Positions 34,773 to 43,312 are shown, numbered from the stretch's first letter. The stretch is DNA of 43,331 nt from an uncultured Rhodobiaceae bacterium (GCA_913030915.1 CAJWEW010000010.1:1-43331), one strand, 5' to 3'. Notes: generated from the sequence alone by a model not told the origin. A program made the numbers and translations.

Positions 34773-35992
34773 GCTCCAATTTCCCTATTTTTTGTATATA
34801 ACCATGCTTGAGTCAAAATTACTGCCAATACTCCAACAAGTCCGACAAAAATAAACGTTTCGGTAATTCCAAAGACGTCGGAAAATATTCCATTTAATAT
34901 TGAGCCAAGACCACTGCCACCAATTGCGGTTGCCAGCCAAAGACTCGCAACCCTTGCTCTGTAAGTATCGGTTAACTGCATTTGCACAGTTGATTGCATA
35001 TCAATAGCAACATTTGTAACACATGCTCCACTTATAAAAGCAGCCAGAATTGCTAAATACCAATCATCAACATAGCCAAGCATCGTAACAAATAATAAAC
35101 CTAAAATAAGAGAAATCCTTGCAATAGTTGGTATACCATTATCGTTATAAGTTTTTTTTCTTGATGCAATTAAAAATGAAGAAATTAAAGCTCCAGCTCC
35201 GGCTGCAGCCATAATTTGACCAAGACCTTCAACACCCATATTGAATTTTCCATCAGCCAATGCAGGAAGTAATTCATGGCACCCTCGAATGATGACCGAT
35301 GAGATGAATGTTAAAACTATGCACTCAAAAATAATGGCGTTTCTGTGTGCAAATCTGGCTCCATCTATCAGTTCTGAAATAAAGTTTGACTCTTTCTTTG
35401 TACTCTCACCTTGCTTCGGTGTTAACACAATCATTGGTAAAGTTATCAATGCTGGCAGGAAAAAGAATGAAGAAAACAAGATGGTATATTTCGTTCCAAT
35501 TAAACCAATGAGGATACCTCCAACACTTGGTCCAATAATTCTTGCAATTTGAAAGTTCATTGCATTAAAGGCAACTGCATTTGCAATTGTTGGTTTATCA
35601 ACGATGCGGGGTACGATTGTCTGCCGAGCAGAGCCTTGTGCACTATTTGCTGTGCCAATTATTATTGCAACTGTGCACAATGAAAATATGGATAGGCTGT
35701 CTGTAATATGCATGAGAAAAATAGTGAATGCCGCCAATGCTTGTATTATCTGGGCTATGATAGCAGTTCTAAGAGGTTCAATCCGATCTAATAATACCCC
35801 AAAAAAAGGGATTGTTGTGATGTATGGCACGAATAAGAAAAAAGATAGCAAACCAACATAAGCACTCGAACCCGTAAGATCCCAGGCAATCCAGCTCATT
35901 ACAAGTCGTGTGATCCACACAGCTTGCATAGATGGCGCCATGCCAAGAAAATAGTATCTGAAATACTTGCTATGCAATGCAGGGTAACGAAT
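34769..35992 (-). CDS. MFS transporter (MFS_3/EntS-like), probable ATT start
   Basis: Major facilitator of about 407 residues with twelve helices, similar to the MFS_3 group (enterobactin-exporter type). Motif A-like LLDRIEPLRT is in loop 2-3, and AQGSARQTIVPRIVDKPTIANAVA follows helix 4. There is no in-frame ATG before helix 1: the first ATG is residue 13 of a TTG-initiated reading at 35977. A strong GAGG Shine-Dalgarno at 35998-36001 lies five bases before an in-frame ATT (35990-35992), and the extra residues (RYPA) fit the usual pre-helix segment of the family. I therefore start it at ATT, as in infC; TTG at 35977 is the fallback. It is first of the six-gene operon. Confidence 0.82.
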   Translation of the reverse strand: MRYPALHSKYFRYYFLGMAPSMQAVWITRLVMSWIAWDLTGSSAYVGLLSFFLFVPYITTIPFFGVLLDRIEPLRTAIIAQIIQALAAFTIFLMHITDSLSIFSLCTVAIIIGTANSAQGSARQTIVPRIVDKPTIANAVAFNAMNFQIARIIGPSVGGILIGLIGTKYTILFSSFFFLPALITLPMIVLTPKQGESTKKESNFISELIDGARFAHRNAIIFECIVLTFISSVIIRGCHELLPALADGKFNMGVEGLGQIMAAAGAGALISSFLIASRKKTYNDNGIPTIARISLILGLLFVTMLGYVDDWYLAILAAFISGACVTNVAIDMQSTVQMQLTDTYRARVASLWLATAIGGSGLGSILNGIFSDVFGITETFIFVGLVGVLAVILTQAWLYTKNREIGA

Positions 35993-36018
35993 TTTATCCT
36001 CTATGGGTAAGTGATGTG

Positions 36019-36034
36019 ATTATACGAATATAAT
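36019..36034. promoter_or_regulatory. divergent promoter region, MFS operon / alpha-beta hydrolase
   Basis: Two perfect TATAAT hexamers lie back to back, one on the minus strand (36019-36024) for the transporter operon and one on the plus strand (36029-36034) for the hydrolase. Neither has a good -35 at 16-18 bases, so the promoters are candidates only. Confidence 0.35.
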
Positions 36035-36083
36035 TTACCATATTATTCTATACAACAATAAATAAATTGTTTATGTAATTTAT

Positions 36084-36926
36084 ATGATAGAGCTAGATTA
36101 CAATCAAAAAATCCAGTCACGAAAAGATGCCTCGTCACAGGTTTTCATCAAAACTAAAGAGGGCACGAAAATTTCATTCCGTAAATGGGGTGAGGTTGGT
36201 CCGATATTAGTTATGCTGCATGGTGGCTATGGGTCATGGATGCACTGGCTAAATAATGTAGGCGAATTATCAAAAAAATTTCGTGTAGTAATCCCAGATA
36301 TGCCGGGCTTTGGTGAGTCCGAATTATTACCCTATCTTCCAACGTTAGATCAGTATGCGCAAATACTGGTGGATGCGCTCAACGAATTAATACCTGATGA
36401 ACAATACAATATAGTTGGTTTTTCATTTGGCTCTGCGATAGGATCCCACATGATGAAATTTGCCTATGAGAAAGTTTCACGCTTAACGCTCGTTGGATAT
36501 AATAGAACAGGCAATATGCCATTTAAGCGACCAAAGATGAAAAGTTGGAGAGATGTAAATTCGAAGGAAGAATTATTTGAAGCGCAACGTTTTAATTTAT
36601 CAGTAATGATGTTACACAAAGAAGAGAAGATTGATGATTTAGCAATAACAGTACAGACTTTGAATACACGAGGAGGTAAAGTGCGGAGCCTTGATATTGT
36701 TGCGACTCACGACCTACCATCAAGACTATTGGGGGTAAATAAGCCGATTGATATTATTTGGGGGGAGTTTGACGTAACTCTTATCAATGGAATCGATAAT
36801 GCAATAGATAGGATGAGAGAGCTCATTCCTGAAGTAAAATATCATGTGATTGATAATACCGGGCACTGGGTCCAATTTGAAGAGCCCGAACAATTTAATA
36901 AAATTATATATGATATCTATCAGTAA
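36084..36926 (+). CDS. alpha/beta hydrolase
   Basis: Alpha/beta hydrolase fold protein of 280 residues. The oxyanion HGG region is MLHGGYGSWMHW (44-55). The nucleophile S114 sits in the elbow GFSFG, the acid is in IIWGEFDV near 230, and the histidine is in DNTGHWVQFEEP near 262. This order resembles C-C bond hydrolases of meta-cleavage pathways and haloalkane-type esterases, but sequence alone does not settle the substrate. It diverges from the transporter operon over about 90 bases, and a regulatory link with that operon is plausible. Confidence 0.9.
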   Translation: MIELDYNQKIQSRKDASSQVFIKTKEGTKISFRKWGEVGPILVMLHGGYGSWMHWLNNVGELSKKFRVVIPDMPGFGESELLPYLPTLDQYAQILVDALNELIPDEQYNIVGFSFGSAIGSHMMKFAYEKVSRLTLVGYNRTGNMPFKRPKMKSWRDVNSKEELFEAQRFNLSVMMLHKEEKIDDLAITVQTLNTRGGKVRSLDIVATHDLPSRLLGVNKPIDIIWGEFDVTLINGIDNAIDRMRELIPEVKYHVIDNTGHWVQFEEPEQFNKIIYDIYQ

Positions 36927-37012
36927 CTAATTTCTGGAAAAGTAAATTTAAAATTATTATTATTGAATCTAAATTAAATTTGTTTAAAATGCATCAAATG
37001 AAATATTCTTCT

Positions 37013-37018
37013 TATAAT
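37013..37018 (+). promoter_or_regulatory. candidate -10 element for the CNNM gene
   Basis: A perfect TATAAT lies 26 bases before the ATG at 37045, within a 118-base A+T-rich gap. The -35 side is poor. An alternative TTGTTT/TATTCT pair (36980-36985, 37004-37009, spacing 18) lies just upstream. Confidence 0.3.
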
Positions 37019-37044
37019 AAGCAGAAAGTTTAACTATCAAATAA

Positions 37045-38112
37045 ATGTATACAGCCTTAATAGTTTATTTGATTGCTGCAATAGGAATATCATTTTTCTG
37101 TTCTATGCTCGAAGCAGCCCTTCTGAGCACTACTCCATCCTACACACAAGCAAGATTTAATGAGGGTACCAGAACGGGTATACTACTTAATGAATTTAAA
37201 AAGAACATAGATAGACCATTATCAGCAATTTTAACTCTCAATACGATTGCAAATACATTTTGTGCTATTGGCGTTGGGAAAGAGGCAACGAAATTATGGC
37301 CAAATTATATCACAGTTACTGCTTTATTGGTCCCTATAGCGATGACATTTGCCATTCTCGTCTTTTCTGAAATCACCCCAAAAACAATAGGGGCAAATAA
37401 CTGGAAGAGGTTAGCCCCATTCACAGCTAAAAGTATACAGTTTCTTCTTATCATACTTATGCCGGTGATCTGGTTTCTGCAGGTTTACACAAAAAAGTTT
37501 TTAATGAAAAATAATAATACAAAGGAAATTTTTTCAAGAGCTGATTTTCTCGCGATGGCCGATATTGGATCAAGTGAAGGTAAACTGGATGAAGTTGAAA
37601 GTAAGCTTATTTATAACTTACTACATTTTAAAAATGTTCAGGTTAAAGATGTTATGACACCAAGATCTGTGATTGTATCAGAGCCAGCTGATATGTATGC
37701 AAACGAATTTTATGATCTTCAAGAAGAACTAATTTTCTCGCGTATTCTTCTTGAGGAGAGCGAAGCATCTGAAAATATCATCGGTTATGTCCTAAAAGAT
37801 GAGGTCCTAGAGCATTTACTTGATGATGAAAATCATAAGCAGCTGAAAGATTTTAAGCGAGATATTATTACTGTTCCAGAAACCCATACAATGCTCAACA
37901 TGTTTAATGATTTTATCAAAAGTCACGAGCATATTGCTCTTGTTATTGATGAATATAATGGTGTCGCTGGGATCATTACTATGGAAGATGTAATTGAAAC
38001 CATCTTAGGTGATGAGATTGTAGACGAAACAGATAAAGTTGCAGACTTACAGGAATATGCCATACAGCAGGGCAAATCAATGTCTGATAACGTGAAAAAA
38101 GCTAAATCCTGA
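37045..38112 (+). CDS. CNNM/CBS-domain membrane protein (CorB-like)
   Basis: A 355-residue protein with a CNNM (DUF21) membrane domain in residues 1-150, including FFCSMLEAALLSTTPSYTQ and VFSEITPKTIGANN, followed by a paired CBS domain (about 190-320: VKDVMTPRSVIV and HIALVIDEYNGVAGIITMEDVIETILGDEI). Members are linked to magnesium or cobalt transport and efflux. The C-terminal CorC/HlyC transporter-associated domain of longer relatives is missing; the protein ends about 30 residues after the second CBS motif. It has no Shine-Dalgarno and ends 4 bases from the convergent LysE gene. Confidence 0.9.
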   Translation: MYTALIVYLIAAIGISFFCSMLEAALLSTTPSYTQARFNEGTRTGILLNEFKKNIDRPLSAILTLNTIANTFCAIGVGKEATKLWPNYITVTALLVPIAMTFAILVFSEITPKTIGANNWKRLAPFTAKSIQFLLIILMPVIWFLQVYTKKFLMKNNNTKEIFSRADFLAMADIGSSEGKLDEVESKLIYNLLHFKNVQVKDVMTPRSVIVSEPADMYANEFYDLQEELIFSRILLEESEASENIIGYVLKDEVLEHLLDDENHKQLKDFKRDIITVPETHTMLNMFNDFIKSHEHIALVIDEYNGVAGIITMEDVIETILGDEIVDETDKVADLQEYAIQQGKSMSDNVKKAKS

Positions 38113-38116
38113 TTAT

Positions 38117-38737
38117 TTAAAAATTTGACAAAATATTTATTCCAAGTCCTATTGATAAAACTATAAATAAGAAACCAATAATTTTTTCTATCATCTGATA
38201 ATTTTTCTTTATTCGTCCAAATATCATTCCACTAGTGACTAAATAAACCAGCAATATATACCAAACTGTATCTACAACACCTGCTGTAATAACAAGTGTG
38301 GCATTCAAAATTAGATTGTTATCTACCGACATAAATTGAGAGTAAATCGCCACAAACCATATGAGGATTTTAGGGTTAAGTATTGAGATTGCAAAACCTT
38401 GGGCAAACGAAGTAAACCCACTTTTTACTTGTGTATCTTCAAAATCAATTTCGTCTGTATATCTGAGTGATTGAACTCCAAGATAAAATAAAAAAAAAAT
38501 CGATAGGATTTGCAATCCATTAAAAATGAAGGAACTTGTTTGAATGATCAGCCCAATCCCCAAAACAGCGAATAATGCATAAATAGCAATTCCAATGCCA
38601 TGAGCAATTGCGGCTATGATACCATTGACCCGGCTCTTTGTGATGGCATTATTTATAACAACGACCATGCTGGGTCCTGGCGACATGGCACCAAGCAAAC
38701 AAACAATTATTATTTGAGATATGAGAATTAAATCCAT
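38117..38737 (-). CDS. LysE/RhtB-family exporter
   Basis: Six-helix transporter of 206 residues, the family exporting amino acids and related metabolites. The hallmark GAMSPGPSMVVVINNAITKSRVNGIIAAIAHGIG is at about 16-49, and the second repeat has FAQGFAISILNPKILIWFVAIYSQF (about 111-135). It follows the ThDP-enzyme gene by 28 bases on the same strand and may be co-transcribed with it. The exported compound is unknown. Confidence 0.92.
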   Translation of the reverse strand: MDLILISQIIIVCLLGAMSPGPSMVVVINNAITKSRVNGIIAAIAHGIGIAIYALFAVLGIGLIIQTSSFIFNGLQILSIFFLFYLGVQSLRYTDEIDFEDTQVKSGFTSFAQGFAISILNPKILIWFVAIYSQFMSVDNNLILNATLVITAGVVDTVWYILLVYLVTSGMIFGRIKKNYQMIEKIIGFLFIVLSIGLGINILSNF

Positions 38738-38765
38738 TAAATATCTGGGCTAAATCGAACGCTTA

Positions 38766-40403
38766 CTATTTTGACCAGTCAATGAAGGAGCCATATCCTG
38801 GATGTTTGAAATCACAAGGCACTTCTATCAACGTCGGCTTATTGACATTTAAGACATCGCTAACAGCTTCCCCAACTTTGGATAGATCATCTACTCTTAC
38901 ACCATGTGCCCCAAATGATTTAGCGAGTCCAACAAAATCAGGTGATTGAATATCAACACCACTCCTTCTCCCATAGAGATGGTCTTGATGGCGTCTTTCT
39001 ACACCATAACCTTGATCATTAAAAACAAAAAGAATAACGGGGATGTTATGCTCGACAGCTGTCATGAGATCTTGGATTGTAAACATGACACCTGCATCAC
39101 CGTGCATAGCCACTACCGGTACATCTGGTTTTGCAACCTTTGCGCCGATGGCAGATGGAAGGGCAAAACCAAGTGTTCCAAAACCTGACGGTACGAACCA
39201 TGTTCTTGGCAGGTATGTTTTCCAATATGAACGCATCCAAAAAACGATGGTTGTTGGATCATTAAACACAATGGTTTCATGTGGCAAGGCTGATCTTAGT
39301 TGATCGAGAACGTCTACCTCGACTGGTTTTCCTAATGCTGTATGGATTTTATCAATCAACGCTTTTATTTCAGGTTTGCGTTCACTAGTATTGAATTTGA
39401 TTTTTTTACTTCCAATGTGGCTATTGAGTCTTGCTAGGGCATCTTTTAAATCGCTCACTACGCCCATGTGTACTGGATGGTTCCGCCCAAGCTCAGCTGG
39501 GTCAATATCGATTTGGATGACTTTACCTGGAAACTTTAATGTCCAGCCACCTGTTGGGAAGTAAGATAAGCGGCTACCAAGTATGATGACAAGGTCGGTA
39601 TCATCAATAAATTCTCTTACTGGTTTTTCATTGCTCCAATTTCCAACATGCAAAGGATGGTCGAATGGAATAGAGCCTTTTCCTGTTTGAGATGTAATTA
39701 CAGGTGCATTAAGGCTTTCTGCAAATTTAATACATTCTCCTGATGCATCTGCATGAACAACGCCACCGCCAGACCAAATTATTGGTTTTTTCGAATTTGA
39801 TAGGGCTTCAATTATTTGATTTAATTCATCGTCACTTGCTTTTCTTCTGTGGCTCGACGATTTGTTACCAATAGTAATATCTGTATCAATCTTAAATGCA
39901 TCGCCGCCAATCTCTACTAATGAGGGTTTTGGCCTCCTGCTTTTCAGGGCTGTCATTGCCGTTCTAATCGAGTCGGGGATTTCATGCGGCATTGTTGCTT
40001 GATAACCGAAATCAATAACAGGTCTAAATATTCCATATTGATCTCTCACGTCATGGAAATAGCCTCGTCCCTTTGCTCGCACGTGAGCAGGATTATCGTT
40101 GAGAATGTGCAGGATTGCTGATGAGTCATTATGAGCGGTACCCATTGCAGTCAGTGTATTTAATGCGCCTGGACCACCACTTGTAAGAGCAACGCCTACA
40201 TTTCCTGATGCACGGTAATATCCATCAGCCATAAAAACAGCACTTTGTTCATGCCTAACATTGATAGATCTTACCGATGGATGATCTAGAAAGGCATCAT
40301 AAACACTTAAGGTATCAACGCCAGGTATTCCAAATATAGTAGTTAGACCTTCGTTGACTAGCGACTCAACTAATACATGTGCGCCTGACCTTTTTTTCAT
40401 CAT
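38766..40403 (-). CDS. ThDP-dependent enzyme, acetolactate-synthase-like
   Basis: Three-domain thiamine-diphosphate enzyme (545 residues) of the large-subunit family that includes acetolactate synthase, glyoxylate carboligase, benzoylformate decarboxylase and oxalyl-CoA decarboxylase. The activating glutamate is in RHEQSAVFMADGY (E53 counted from the TTG at 40404-40406, E52 from the chosen ATG). The ThDP-binding motif is HGDAGVMFTIQDL...FNDQGYG near 435-470, with Ala in place of the common Gly. Because no small regulatory subunit is adjacent, it is unlikely to be the biosynthetic acetolactate synthase. I choose ATG at 40401-40403, five bases from AGGAAGGG; the adjacent TTG and ATG are alternatives. 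It diverges from an Ldh2-type dehydrogenase. Confidence 0.88.
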   Translation of the reverse strand: MMKKRSGAHVLVESLVNEGLTTIFGIPGVDTLSVYDAFLDHPSVRSINVRHEQSAVFMADGYYRASGNVGVALTSGGPGALNTLTAMGTAHNDSSAILHILNDNPAHVRAKGRGYFHDVRDQYGIFRPVIDFGYQATMPHEIPDSIRTAMTALKSRRPKPSLVEIGGDAFKIDTDITIGNKSSSHRRKASDDELNQIIEALSNSKKPIIWSGGGVVHADASGECIKFAESLNAPVITSQTGKGSIPFDHPLHVGNWSNEKPVREFIDDTDLVIILGSRLSYFPTGGWTLKFPGKVIQIDIDPAELGRNHPVHMGVVSDLKDALARLNSHIGSKKIKFNTSERKPEIKALIDKIHTALGKPVEVDVLDQLRSALPHETIVFNDPTTIVFWMRSYWKTYLPRTWFVPSGFGTLGFALPSAIGAKVAKPDVPVVAMHGDAGVMFTIQDLMTAVEHNIPVILFVFNDQGYGVERRHQDHLYGRRSGVDIQSPDFVGLAKSFGAHGVRVDDLSKVGEAVSDVLNVNKPTLIEVPCDFKHPGYGSFIDWSK

Positions 40404-40437
40404 CAAATCCCTTCCTAAAGATAAATTTTTAAAATAT

Positions 40438-40467
40438 ATTATAACAGATTTGTATCTTTACTGTCTA
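40438..40467 (-). promoter_or_regulatory. sigma-70 promoter for the ThDP enzyme
   Basis: On the minus strand TAGACA (40462-40467, five of six -35 matches) and TATAAT (40438-40443, perfect) are separated by 18 bases. This would give a leader of about 28 bases. It lies in the 84-base region shared with the divergent dehydrogenase. Confidence 0.55.
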
Positions 40468-40487
40468 TTTTTTGAAGGAGCTAGATT

Positions 40488-41585
40488 ATGGTTGAAACAT
40501 CACCATTACCAAAGGGAACAAAGAGATATGACCCATCGGTTGTAAAAAATTTTTTATCGACAGCACTCTTAAGAGTTGGGGTTGAACCAGATGATGCTGA
40601 TCTTGTTGGCGATGTTTTAGTGGGAGCAGATCTTAGAGGCGTAAGAAGTCATGGGGCTGCGCGTTTGAGTTACTTTATTGTGAGGCTTGAAAAGGGTACA
40701 TTAAATCTCCACCCAAACTTTGATTTAAAAATGAATACAAAAACAACAGGGCTCCTTGATGCAGATAATGCTATTGGAATAATTGCTGCAAATAAAGCGA
40801 TACAAAAGGCCATGGAGGTTGCTGAAGAGTATGGGACAGGATTTGTCGGGGTTGCTAACTCCAGCCATTTTGGTTTTGCCGGTTATTGGTCAGATATCGC
40901 GATGCGCAGAGGTTTTATAGGCATTTCCATGTCAAATAGTGGCGGCAGAATGACGCCAACTTATGCGCGAGAGTCTATGCTTGGCACCAATCCAATGTCT
41001 GTTGCGATACCGGGTGGTGACTATACAAATTTCCTATTGGATATGGCAACAACTACAGTTGCGGTTGGAAAAATTGAGACGGCTTTGCGCGAAGGCCGGG
41101 ATATTACAGAAGGCTGGGTTTCTCCAACCGGTGATGAACCCGTTTTAGATGATAACGGCGTACTTACTTATGGTGCACCTTTGCTCCCACTTGGTGGTGC
41201 TGGAATGGATAGAGGTGGCCATAAAGGTTACGGTTTAAACTTGATGGTAGAACTTCTATGTGGTGCAATTACTGGAACATCGTTTGCCGATCGAATTAGA
41301 GGTGCGCGCGGTACTGAAAGACCTGCCATGGGTCATCTGATGGGAGCGATTAGGCTTGATGGGTTTAGGGACCCCAAGGAAATTCAAAAAGAGATGGATG
41401 CAACGTATGACATTATCAGAAATGCAAAAAAAGAGCCCGGCCAGGATAAAGTTTACATTCATGGTGAACCTGAAGCTATGGCAATAGAAGAGAACACGAA
41501 ACTGGGAATTCCAATTACACCTGCTGTTTATGAGCAATTAGAAAAAATTGCTGAGAAATATGGGATTAATGCTCTTCTTGAATAG
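40488..41585 (+). CDS. Ldh2-type malate/L-lactate (2-hydroxyacid) dehydrogenase
   Basis: NAD(P)-dependent dehydrogenase of the COG2055 family (Ldh2), separate from classical lactate dehydrogenases. The family includes malate, L-lactate, sulfolactate, ureidoglycolate and 2,3-diketogulonate enzymes. The catalytic histidine H55 is in RSHGAARL. Further marks are SSHFGFAGYWS, SNSGGRMTP, LGTNPMSVAIP, LDMATT, and GGHKGYGLNLMVELL. Length 365 is usual. AAGGAG precedes the ATG. It ends one base from the convergent GST gene. Paired with the divergent ThDP enzyme, it may supply a 2-oxoacid for decarboxylation or ligation. Confidence 0.92.
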   Translation: MVETSPLPKGTKRYDPSVVKNFLSTALLRVGVEPDDADLVGDVLVGADLRGVRSHGAARLSYFIVRLEKGTLNLHPNFDLKMNTKTTGLLDADNAIGIIAANKAIQKAMEVAEEYGTGFVGVANSSHFGFAGYWSDIAMRRGFIGISMSNSGGRMTPTYARESMLGTNPMSVAIPGGDYTNFLLDMATTTVAVGKIETALREGRDITEGWVSPTGDEPVLDDNGVLTYGAPLLPLGGAGMDRGGHKGYGLNLMVELLCGAITGTSFADRIRGARGTERPAMGHLMGAIRLDGFRDPKEIQKEMDATYDIIRNAKKEPGQDKVYIHGEPEAMAIEENTKLGIPITPAVYEQLEKIAEKYGINALLE

Positions 41586-41586
41586 A

Positions 41587-42207
41587 TTATTCAAGGGGTA
41601 TCATTACAATTTTTTGGTATGCTTCGGACTCTTTCAAATTGTTGTACCATCTATCGATATTTGGTGTTGCTGGTCTGTCTTCAACAATAGAGTGATAGCG
41701 ATGAATGACAGGTCCGACTGGAAAATCAGCAATGGTTAACTTATTACCACCAATATATTCTTTACCTTCGAGATGGTTGTCTAATATCGCCCATAACTCA
41801 TTTCCACGAATAATATTCCTATTGATCTCATCCCAGTTCCTATCTTCGGGCTTAGTCCTTATCATTCCATGATAGATAGGTCTCATCATTGGGTTTATTG
41901 CAAATAATTGCCAGTCCATCCAAAGCTCTAAAAAAGCTCTTTCCCCATCATCGACTGGTGATAAGTCACCGGCACTAAATTTATTTGCGATGTAGCGTAC
42001 AATTGTATTAGACTCCCAGAGGATAATATCACCGTCAATAAGCGTTGGTACGAGACCCATTGGATTTAGATCTAAGTAATCTTGTTCATCATTCTTGCCA
42101 AACTTACCACCAACATCTTCTCTTTCGTATGGTATTTTTAACTCCTCCAATATCCATGTCACTTTCATCACATTACCAGAAGTTTTTCTGCCTTTTATAT
42201 GCAACAT
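41587..42207 (-). CDS. glutathione S-transferase
   Basis: A 206-residue GST. The N-terminal thioredoxin-like domain has GRKTSGNVMKVTWILEEL with the likely catalytic Ser near residue 10, the cis-Pro stretch GLVPTLIDG, and the glutathione gamma-glutamyl motif WESNTIVRYIA. The C-terminal helical domain (about 90-206) contains the N-capping box LTIADFPVG. It belongs to the bacterial beta/nu-like sets that often act in catabolism of aromatics or lignin-type compounds. It begins 10 bases after the enolase-superfamily gene, so the two form an operon. Confidence 0.92.
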   Translation of the reverse strand: MLHIKGRKTSGNVMKVTWILEELKIPYEREDVGGKFGKNDEQDYLDLNPMGLVPTLIDGDIILWESNTIVRYIANKFSAGDLSPVDDGERAFLELWMDWQLFAINPMMRPIYHGMIRTKPEDRNWDEINRNIIRGNELWAILDNHLEGKEYIGGNKLTIADFPVGPVIHRYHSIVEDRPATPNIDRWYNNLKESEAYQKIVMIPLE

Positions 42208-42217
42208 TCACACATCC

Positions 42218-43312
42218 CTATATTTTATATTTTTCAACTTTATTCTCGTCGATTTCTATACCAAGCCCTGGACCTGATCTTAGTATAATTTTGCCATCTT
42301 GAATAGTCATAGGGTTTTTTATGATATCGTCAGCAAGGTATTGGATGCTAACATTGCTGAACCAATCAAGCTTACTTGCTACATGAGATATGTGACCTAT
42401 CGCAGCGGCACTAACGGATGAGTCTCCAGCTTTACCACTAATATTCACATGCATATTCTGCTCCTTCATATAATCGACAGCTAAGAGTAAAGCTTTAATT
42501 CCACCAAATTTTATTAATTTTAAACTCGCACCATCAGCTGCATCCATTTTTTTGTGAAGAATAAGATCTGATTGTGAGTGTATTCCTTCATCTGCGCTAA
42601 GTGGAATATCCATAAGAGAATTACATTTTTTCATGGTCTCAACATCGTAGCCATTTACTGGCTGCTCCATATAATCCAGGACAGCACCATCTATTTTCGA
42701 GCATAGATCTAAAGCATCTTTTGATGAATATCCTGCATTAGCGTCTGCTGTAAGTTGGATATGTTCACCCAGGACCCGTCTTAAATTTTCTGCCCTTGAT
42801 AAATCTTCAGGGATTGTATTTGCACCCACTTTTATTTTAAATGCAGAAAAGCCATCATCTCTCATTTTTTTTGCTTCATCCATCTCATTTTCCGCCCCTG
42901 CAATACGCCAAATAATGGGAAGTTCTTCTCGCTGCTTTATTCCAATTAGTTCAGAGAACGTTTTTTTCTGAGTTTTGGCTAATAGATCTACCAATGCCAC
43001 CTCTATAGCGGATTTTGCGGCGTAGTTTCCATAGATTGATCGTTGTATCAGTTCATATATCTCTCCAACACTCTCTATTTCCTTGGTTATGATCTCATTT
43101 TTAATATATTCAAGGGCCAATATCATTCCGGCTGAACTCTCCCCAGTCATTGATAGAGATGAAGCTGCCTCACCCCATCCCGAGATATTGTCAGTACTTT
43201 TAACCTTTACAAGTATGCTATTACTTTTTTCAATTATAACTTTCGACATACGTATTGTCTCTTGGAGAGGGAGGGCAATATTGTGAATTATAATTTCTTT
43301 AATCTTTAACAT
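42218..43312 (-). CDS. mandelate racemase / muconate lactonizing enzyme family protein
   Basis: Enolase-superfamily enzyme of 364 residues. The lid domain is about 1-125 and the barrel follows. Catalytic residues of the MLE subgroup are present: K159 and K161 (KIKVG), metal ligands D190 (TADAN), E216 (MEQP) and D241 (ADEG), and K265 in SLKLIKFGG. This set is that of dipeptide epimerases, muconate cycloisomerases and N-acylamino acid racemases; which of these cannot be decided. I start at ATG 43310-43312; the frame stays open to a TTG at 43327 near the window edge. It is first of an operon with the GST. Confidence 0.9.
   Translation of the reverse strand: MLKIKEIIIHNIALPLQETIRMSKVIIEKSNSILVKVKSTDNISGWGEAASSLSMTGESSAGMILALEYIKNEIITKEIESVGEIYELIQRSIYGNYAAKSAIEVALVDLLAKTQKKTFSELIGIKQREELPIIWRIAGAENEMDEAKKMRDDGFSAFKIKVGANTIPEDLSRAENLRRVLGEHIQLTADANAGYSSKDALDLCSKIDGAVLDYMEQPVNGYDVETMKKCNSLMDIPLSADEGIHSQSDLILHKKMDAADGASLKLIKFGGIKALLLAVDYMKEQNMHVNISGKAGDSSVSAAAIGHISHVASKLDWFSNVSIQYLADDIIKNPMTIQDGKIILRSGPGLGIEIDENKVEKYKI

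Noticed and set aside
39043-39303. Plus-strand frame opposite the ThDP enzyme
   Set aside because: It is antisense to the conserved ThDP-binding region and has no domain or ribosome site.
38766-41585. Sulfolactate/sulfopyruvate (coenzyme M-type) degradation
   Set aside because: Ldh2-type enzymes include sulfolactate dehydrogenases, but the ThDP enzyme is a full-length acetolactate-synthase-like protein, not the short split sulfopyruvate decarboxylase, and no sulfonate genes are adjacent.
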